DNA of 64,000 nucleotides from Brachybacterium sp. Z12. GTDB taxonomy: Bacteria; Actinomycetota; Actinomycetes; Actinomycetales; Dermabacteraceae. Made by a program: the position numbers and the translations under genes. Positions within the stretch are counted from its first letter, which is position 1, and every line of letters begins with the position of its first letter. The stretch spans positions 2,604,001 through 2,668,000 of the forward strand of contig NZ_CP060496.1 in assembly GCF_014400405.1 (NCBI RefSeq). The letters are read 5' to 3'. Under the pieces are notes generated by a model. It ran no database searches. It was not told the DNA's origin and was given only the letters and a program-made list of their open reading frames with translations. This document shows positions 59,163 to 64,000 of the stretch, piece after piece.

Positions 59163-59345
59163 TGCTCTTCCTTACTGTGGTGTGGTCCGGGCGGAGGTCA
59201 TCATGCACTCCTCCCACGGCTGGACTCGTGCCCGCACAGAAGCGGGAACAGGTCCGGGGTGCGACGTTACCTGCACGTCGCGGCGGCGTCGACCGGGATC
59301 GGGAGTGATCCTGGTCTTACTGGCACGGCGGCTGCCGTGCGCCGC

Positions 59346-60233
59346 TCAGATCTTGGTGACCTGGTCGAAGCCGAGCTCGACCGGGGTCTCGCGACCGAAG
59401 ATGGACACCAGCACCTGGAGCTTCTGGGACTCGGTGTGGATCTCGGAGATGCTGGCCGGCATGGTCTCGAAGGGTCCGTCCATGACGGTGACGGACTCGC
59501 CGATGTGGAAGTCGGGCATCTTCTGCGCGGCGGCGGACTTGCCAGCCGCACCGCCGGAGGTGCGCTTCTTCTCCGGCAGGCCCACCGACGGCGCGAGCAT
59601 CGAGTAGATCTCGTCGAAGGTCAACGGGGTGGGCTCGGTGGCGTTGCCGACGAAGCCGGTCACGCCCGGGGTGTCACGCACGACTCGCCAGGACTCCGTG
59701 GTCAGGTCCATGCGCACCAGGACGTATCCGGGGACGCGCACTCGGCGGACGATCTTCTTCTGGCCGTTCTTGACCTCGGTCGCGTCCTCCATGGGGACCT
59801 GGACCTCGAAGATGTAGTCCTCCATGTCCTGGGTCTCGGTACGAGTGGCGAGCTGCGTCTTCACGCGGTTCTCGTGACCGGAGTAGGAATGGATGACGTA
59901 CCACTCGCCGAGCGAGGAGCGCAGGTGCATCTTGAGCTGCACGAGCGGGTCCTCCTCCTCAGGCTCCTCGGAGGCGGGCTCCTCGTCAGCGTCAGCGTCG
60001 GAAGCGTCCGCGTCGACCGGCTCCTCGTCACCCTCGACCGGCTCCGGCGCGTCGGCGTCCTCGACCGCGGCGTCTGCGTCGGCCTCATCGGTGGTCGCAC
60101 CGGCGAGCTCCTCGACCTCGGTGGTCTCGGCGGCGGCCTGGGGCGCGGCGTCGGACCCCGCGGAGGCGGAGAAGGAGAGGGAGTCGTCGAGGTTCTCGTA
60201 CGACTCTTCGGGGGTGGAGGTCTGATCGCTCAT
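59346..60233 (-). CDS. nusG: Transcription termination/antitermination protein NusG
   Basis: 295 residues. NusG rides on RNA polymerase and links it to Rho or ribosomes. Residues 1-105 are a long acidic, Ala/Glu/Asp-rich extension ([18 protein letters not shown] and similar). The NGN domain follows ([59 protein letters not shown]), and the KOW domain is at the end ([44 protein letters not shown]). Long acidic N-termini are common in actinobacterial NusG. It is downstream of secE by 76 bases. Confidence 0.96.
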   Translation of the reverse strand: MSDQTSTPEESYENLDDSLSFSASAGSDAAPQAAAETTEVEELAGATTDEADADAAVEDADAPEPVEGDEEPVDADASDADADEEPASEEPEEEDPLVQLKMHLRSSLGEWYVIHSYSGHENRVKTQLATRTETQDMEDYIFEVQVPMEDATEVKNGQKKIVRRVRVPGYVLVRMDLTTESWRVVRDTPGVTGFVGNATEPTPLTFDEIYSMLAPSVGLPEKKRTSGGAAGKSAAAQKMPDFHIGESVTVMDGPFETMPASISEIHTESQKLQVLVSIFGRETPVELGFDQVTKI

Positions 60234-60309
60234 CGGCGGGAATCTGCCTTCCTGGCGGCGTGGGACTGATCGGTCACGGTGCGGTGCGCGGTGCGGGCCG
60301 GCCTGCGGC

Positions 60310-60606
60310 TCACGCGTCGGGGGCCGTGAAGGCGATCCTGGACAGCCAGCTGAACACGGAGTCGAAGCCGAAGATCAGCAGGATCATGAAGACGACGAAC
60401 AGCAGGACCGTGATCGAGTACAGCACCAGCTCCCGACGGGTCGGGGTGACCACCTTCCGGAGCTCCGCGATGACCTGGCGGATGAACAGACCGATGACCA
60501 GGAACGGGTTCTTGGACCCTGAGCCCTGGGCGTCGGCACCGGTGGGCGTCGACGGGGCGTTCTGGCTGGAGTTCACGTCTGGGCTGTCCGATCTCGTCGA
60601 GGTCAT
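60310..60606 (-). CDS. secE: Preprotein translocase subunit SecE
   Basis: 98 residues. One membrane helix ([26 protein letters not shown]) preceded by the conserved amphipathic segment [20 protein letters not shown] that clamps SecY. ATG 60606 was chosen; the first 40 residues are a polar, Ser/Pro-rich tail. It is directly downstream of tRNA-Trp. Confidence 0.95.
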   Translation of the reverse strand: MTSTRSDSPDVNSSQNAPSTPTGADAQGSGSKNPFLVIGLFIRQVIAELRKVVTPTRRELVLYSITVLLFVVFMILLIFGFDSVFSWLSRIAFTAPDA

Positions 60607-60639
60607 CCGCGTCCGGCCGGATGACCCCGACCGGACCGG

Positions 60640-60712
60640 CAGGGCAGACAGGGCTCGAACCTGCAACCTGCGGTTTTGGAGACCGCTGCGCTACCAATTG
60701 CGCCACTGCCCT
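60640..60712 (-). tRNA. tRNA-Trp (anticodon CCA)
   Basis: 73 bases folding as a full cloverleaf: acceptor AGGGCAG/CTGCCCT, D arm GCGC-AATTGGTA-GCGC, anticodon arm GCGGT-CTCCAAA-ACCGC with CCA anticodon, T arm GCAGG-TTCGAGC-CCTGT, discriminator G. CCA is not encoded. A tRNA-Trp ahead of secE-nusG is a common bacterial arrangement. Confidence 0.95.
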
Positions 60713-60783
60713 TCACGAGGACCAGGCCTCGTGAGGTAGATCCTCGAGCTCCCGGAGGAGCCCGTCGGTTCTGACCAGCGATC

Positions 60784-60813
60784 AGCATACAAGCCGCAGG
60801 GGCCTCGTGCGAA
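60784..60813 (-). promoter_or_regulatory. Promoter of tRNA-Trp, secE and nusG
   Basis: Minus-strand TTCGCA (60808-60813) and TATGCT (60784-60789) are 18 bases apart, 71 bases ahead of the tRNA. The -10 hexamer is identical to the one proposed for rpoB. Confidence 0.6.
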
Positions 60814-60954
60814 TCGGCTGGCACCAGATCACATCATATGGCGAACGCTGCAAAGGGGGCGAAAGCTCAGCGGCGCCTGCGCGCAGGTGCTCCCGTCGGG
60901 GTCCACATAGGGGCGAGTCCTGGCGGCTCTCCCCGGCTCTGCCACGATAGGTCT

Positions 60955-62198
60955 GTGACCACCGACGATTCCAGCACCCCCGCGACCAGCTCTCCCACCC
61001 CCAGCGCGACCGCATCTCGAAGAGGGTCGGCGCGATCCAGCCCTCCGCGACGCTCGCCGTCGATGCGACCGCCAAGGCTCTCAAAGCCGCTGGCCGTCCG
61101 GTGATCGGGTTCGGCGCCGGTGAGCCCGATTTCCCCACGCCGCAGCACATCGTGGATGCCGCGATCGAGGCCGCGCAGGATCCGAGCACGCACCGCTACT
61201 CCGCCACCGGTGGCCTGCCCGAGCTGCGCGCCGCGCTGGCCGAGGCCTTCACCGGCACCACCGGCCTGGACATCGAGCCGGCCCAGGTGCTCGTCACCAA
61301 CGGCGGCAAGCAGGCCGTCTTCCAGACCTTCGCCACGCTGCTGGATCCGGGTGACGAGGTGCTGCTGCCGGCCCCCTACTGGACCACCTACCCGGAGGCG
61401 ATCCGGCAGGCCGGCGCCGTCGAGGTGCCGGTGCTCGCGGGCGTCGACCAGGGGTACATCCCCACGGTGGACCAGCTCGAGGCCGCACGCACGGAGCGCA
61501 CCCGCGTGCTGGTGCTGTGCTCGCCCTCGAACCCCACCGGTGCGGTGCTCACCCCCGAGCAGATCACCGAGATCGGCCGCTGGGCGCTCGATCACGGCCT
61601 CTGGGTGGTGACCGACGAGATCTACCAGTCGCTCACTTATGACGGGATGCCGTTCACCTCGGTGCTCAAGGCCGTTCCGGAGCTGGCCGAGACCACAGTC
61701 CTGTTGGGCGGCGTCGCGAAGTCCTTCGCGATGACCGGCTGGCGGGTCGGCTGGATGGTCGGCCCCGCCGACGTGATCAAGGCGGCCAGCAACCTGCAGT
61801 CGCATCTGACGTCCCACGTCAACAACATCGCGCAGCGCGCCGCACTGGCCGCGCTGTCCGGTCCCACCGAGCCCGTCGAGAAGATGCGCGAGGCTTTCGA
61901 CCGGCGGCGTCGCCTGATCGTCGAGAAGCTCTCGGCGGTGCCCGGGTTCACGGTCCCCACCCCCACCGGTGCGTTCTACGTGTTCCCGGATGTCTCCGGG
62001 GCGCTCGGGCGGGAGATCCGGGGCCGGAAGGTCACCACGTCGACCGAGCTGGCCACGGTGATCCTCGAGGAGGCGGAGGTCGCCGCCGTGCCCGGTGAGG
62101 CCTTCGGCGCCCCCGGCCATCTGCGCTTCTCGTATGCCCTTGCCGATGACGACATCACCGAGGGCATCGACCGGGTGGCCGCGCTCCTGGCCGAATGA
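60955..62198 (+). CDS. Pyridoxal phosphate-dependent aminotransferase class I, one apparent frameshift
   Basis: About 414 residues. From GTG 60955 the frame gives [17 protein letters not shown], and a missing base between about 60975 and 61013 (C-rich) shifts it to [44 protein letters not shown] in parts. Later motifs are [33 protein letters not shown] (Asn for PLP), [11 protein letters not shown], and [12 protein letters not shown] with the PLP-binding Lys, then [11 protein letters not shown] (carboxylate Arg). It looks like an aspartate/alanine-type AAT-I enzyme; the amino donor is undecided. The stop overlaps the adenosine deaminase start (ATGA). Confidence 0.88.
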
Positions 62199-63241
62199 GC
62201 GGGGCGGAGGGCACGGTCCGCGATCTTGCGGCACTGCCCAAGGCGCACCTGCACCTCCACTTCACGGGGTCGATGCGCCAGCAGACGCTCCTGGACCTGG
62301 CGGTGGAGCGAGGCATCCGCCTGCCCCGCTCCCTCACCGACGACGTCGCGCTGCAGGTGGAGCCCACCCGTCGTGGCTGGTTCCGCTTCCAGCGCCAGTA
62401 CGACGCGGCGCGGGCCGTCGTCGACTCCGAGACGGCGATGCGCCGCCTCCTGCACGAAGCGGCGCTGGACGATGCCGCGGAGGGCTCGGGGCGGCTCGAG
62501 CTGCAGGTGGACCCCACCAGCTACGCGCCCTTCGTGGGCGGCCTGACCCCGGCGATCGAGATCCTGCTGGATCAGGCGGCGCGCTCGGAGCAGGAGACGG
62601 GTGTGAGCATCGGGATCGTCATCGCCGCCTCCCGCACCCGCCATCCTCTGGATGCCCGCACCCTCGCGCGGCTCGCGGCCCGCAATGCCGGTCCGGTGAT
62701 CGGTTTCGGGCTGTCGAACGACGAACGCCGAGGGATCACCGCGGAGTACGGCCCGGCCTTCCGGATCGCGCGCGAGGCGGGGCTGCTGTCGGTGCCGCAC
62801 GGCGGCGAGCTGCTGGGCCCCTCCCATGTCCGGGACGTGGTGGAGCATCTGCATCCGCACCGGCTGGGCCACGGGGTGCGTGCAGCGGAGGATCCCGAGC
62901 TGCTGGACCGGATCGTCGAGGCCGGGATCGGCCTCGAGGTCTGCCCGGCCTCCAACGCCTCGTTGGGGGTGGTGGAGAACGCCGTCGATGTGCCGCTGCG
63001 GCGGCTGGTCGAGGCGGGCGCGGAGATCGCCCTCGGCGCCGACGACCCGCTGCTGTTCGGCTCCCGCCTCCTGGACCAGTACGAGACCGCGAGGGCGATC
63101 GGCTTCGACGACGCCGAGCTCGCGGAGCTCGCCGCCGCCTCCATCAGGATCTCGGCCGCGCCCGAGCAGGTGAGGAGCGACTGCTGGGCGGTGTGCGGGA
63201 CTGGCTCGCCTCCGCCCCGGCCGCGCTCTAGGCTCCAGTGA
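62195..63241 (+). CDS. add: Adenosine deaminase, apparent frameshift near the 3' end
   Basis: A zinc hydrolase that turns adenosine into inosine. [15 protein letters not shown] supplies the two N-terminal zinc His, PHGGELLGP the third His, HRLGHGVRA the catalytic His/Glu region, and [10 protein letters not shown] the Asp pair. The uncorrected frame runs to 63241 with the odd end [15 protein letters not shown]. One extra base near 63173 would give [22 protein letters not shown] ending at TAG 63231, which matches the family's helical end. With the aminotransferase it forms a two-gene operon; with the distant nucleoside hydrolase it points to nucleoside salvage. Confidence 0.92.
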   Translation: MSGAEGTVRDLAALPKAHLHLHFTGSMRQQTLLDLAVERGIRLPRSLTDDVALQVEPTRRGWFRFQRQYDAARAVVDSETAMRRLLHEAALDDAAEGSGRLELQVDPTSYAPFVGGLTPAIEILLDQAARSEQETGVSIGIVIAASRTRHPLDARTLARLAARNAGPVIGFGLSNDERRGITAEYGPAFRIAREAGLLSVPHGGELLGPSHVRDVVEHLHPHRLGHGVRAAEDPELLDRIVEAGIGLEVCPASNASLGVVENAVDVPLRRLVEAGAEIALGADDPLLFGSRLLDQYETARAIGFDDAELAELAAASIRISAAPEQVRSDCWAVCGTGSPPPRPRSRLQ

Positions 63242-63420
63242 TCACGCCTTCGACCAGTTCCACCTGACCAGCGCCGGGGAGCCGGGAAGCCTCGAGGCCC
63301 TGCCCCTGGTGCTCCCGATCACCGGCTACCGAAAGCTGATCGTCAGGCGGCGGGACCGCCGACGACGTCGGGGGACGGTGCCGTTCGTCCGTCGCTTCCC
63401 CGACGATCCTCGTCCGCGCC

Positions 63421-64000
63421 TCAGCGGTCCTGTCCGGCGCCTTCCGAGGGCAGGGCGAGGAAGAACACCGGTGCCTCGAAGCCCTGCTCGGCGAAGGCGG
63501 TCGAGATCGCGGAGGCGACCTGCTCGGCCTGGTCGGCCTCGACCAGGGCGATGGTCGACCCTCCGAAGCCGCCGCCGGTCATCCGCGCACCGTGGGCGCC
63601 GGCCGCACGGGCTGCGTCGACCGCCACATCAAGGTGCGGGACCGTGACCTCGTAGTCCTCGCGCAGAGAATCGTGCGAGGCGTTCAGCAGGGCCCCCAGC
63701 TCGGCGACGTGCTCACGGACGCTGCCTGCGGCGAGCAGGGCGTCGAAGTCCTTGACCCGCTGGATCTCGGTGATCACGTGGTGGGCACGGCGACGCACCA
63801 CCTCGTCCCCGATCCGCGACAGCAGCGTCTGGAGAGCGGCCGGGTCCGCGGCCTCCGCGTCCCGCAGCGTCGGCACGCCGAGCGCCTCGGCCGCGCGCTC
63901 GCTGTCCGCGCGCCGCGCGGTGTACTCCCCGTCGACATGGGAATGCTCGGCGCGGGTGTCCGTGATCAGCAGCGCCAGGCCCTGGGAGGCGAGGTCCCAC
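63421..64000 (-). CDS. galK: Galactokinase (C-terminal part)
   Basis: The frame is open to the last base, so the start lies beyond the window. The visible C-terminal part has LLITDTRAEHSHVDGEYTARRADSE, typical for galactokinase, then the GHMP-kinase C-terminal motif GARMTGGGFGGSTIALV. The enzyme phosphorylates galactose at C1 in the Leloir pathway. It converges on add with a 179-base gap in which I see no clear terminator or gene. Confidence 0.93.
   Translation of the reverse strand, partial: WDLASQGLALLITDTRAEHSHVDGEYTARRADSERAAEALGVPTLRDAEAADPAALQTLLSRIGDEVVRRRAHHVITEIQRVKDFDALLAAGSVREHVAELGALLNASHDSLREDYEVTVPHLDVAVDAARAAGAHGARMTGGGFGGSTIALVEADQAEQVASAISTAFAEQGFEAPVFFLALPSEGAGQDR

Noticed and set aside
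59323..59340. Terminator after nusG (GCACGGC-ggct-GCCGTGC)
   Set aside because: The hairpin is real but only 7 bp, much weaker than the other terminators here; attenuation between nusG and rplK is possible but not supported enough to annotate.
60640..60712. Phage or island attachment site at tRNA-Trp
   Set aside because: No integrase, no repeated tRNA 3' end and ordinary housekeeping genes on both sides.

Overview
The window is a high-GC actinobacterial chromosome segment dominated by housekeeping translation genes. The L36-type rpmJ, type-Z S14, actinobacterial-style RpfB, NgcE-type sugar transporter and DUF222/HNH gene fit the Micrococcales. A Brachybacterium/Dermabacteraceae-like organism is my guess from overall character; no rRNA or marker comparison was possible.

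Layout. (1) 1-12304, mixed metabolism: the end of a serine beta-lactamase-like gene, a TipA-type MerR regulator with a clear operator, a nucleoside hydrolase, a DUF222/HNH nuclease, a GNAT acetyltransferase, and a fatty-acid cluster (MaoC dehydratase, high-molecular-weight FabG, thiolase on minus; TetR and acyl-CoA dehydrogenase/oxidase on plus). The two arms of that cluster diverge from a 29-bp palindrome. (2) 12310-18172: purL, a polysaccharide pyruvyl transferase, and an exported amidase with C-terminal S-layer-homology repeats. (3) 18446-36275, all minus except one small gene: the merged S10, spc and alpha ribosomal operons in near-canonical order (rpsJ to rpsQ; rplN to rplO, secY, adk, map; infA, rpmJ, rpsM, rpsK, rpoA, rplQ). 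The S10 and spc blocks are split by a 1.5-kb insert carrying a plus-strand gene and repeats, and rpsD is absent from the alpha operon. (4) 36797-41201: a three-gene NgcE-like sugar ABC transporter and a stress-protein-like membrane protein. (5) 41400-45802: rpsL-rpsG-fusA-tuf. (6) 46462-60712: an RpfB-like resuscitation factor, rpoC-rpoB, rplL-rplJ, rplA-rplK, nusG-secE and tRNA-Trp. (7) 60955-64000: an aminotransferase, adenosine deaminase and the 3' end of galK.

Sequence quality matters for reading this window. About 22 reading-frame breaks occur, many of them in indispensable genes (rpoC x3, fusA, secY, rplF, rplQ, map, purL). In every case where I could restore the frame it needed one (once two) added bases, mostly in runs of four or five G or C. 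They are best read as uncorrected base-calling deletions, so I annotate each such gene at its full extent.

The items I find most novel are a 76-77-bp nested palindromic repeat present three times in ribosomal intergenic regions, an L4 protein with a C-terminal 'sunset'-like domain, and the neighbouring pyruvyl transferase and SLH-domain amidase, which together suggest a pyruvylated cell-wall anchor. No CRISPR array, insertion sequence or prophage was seen.
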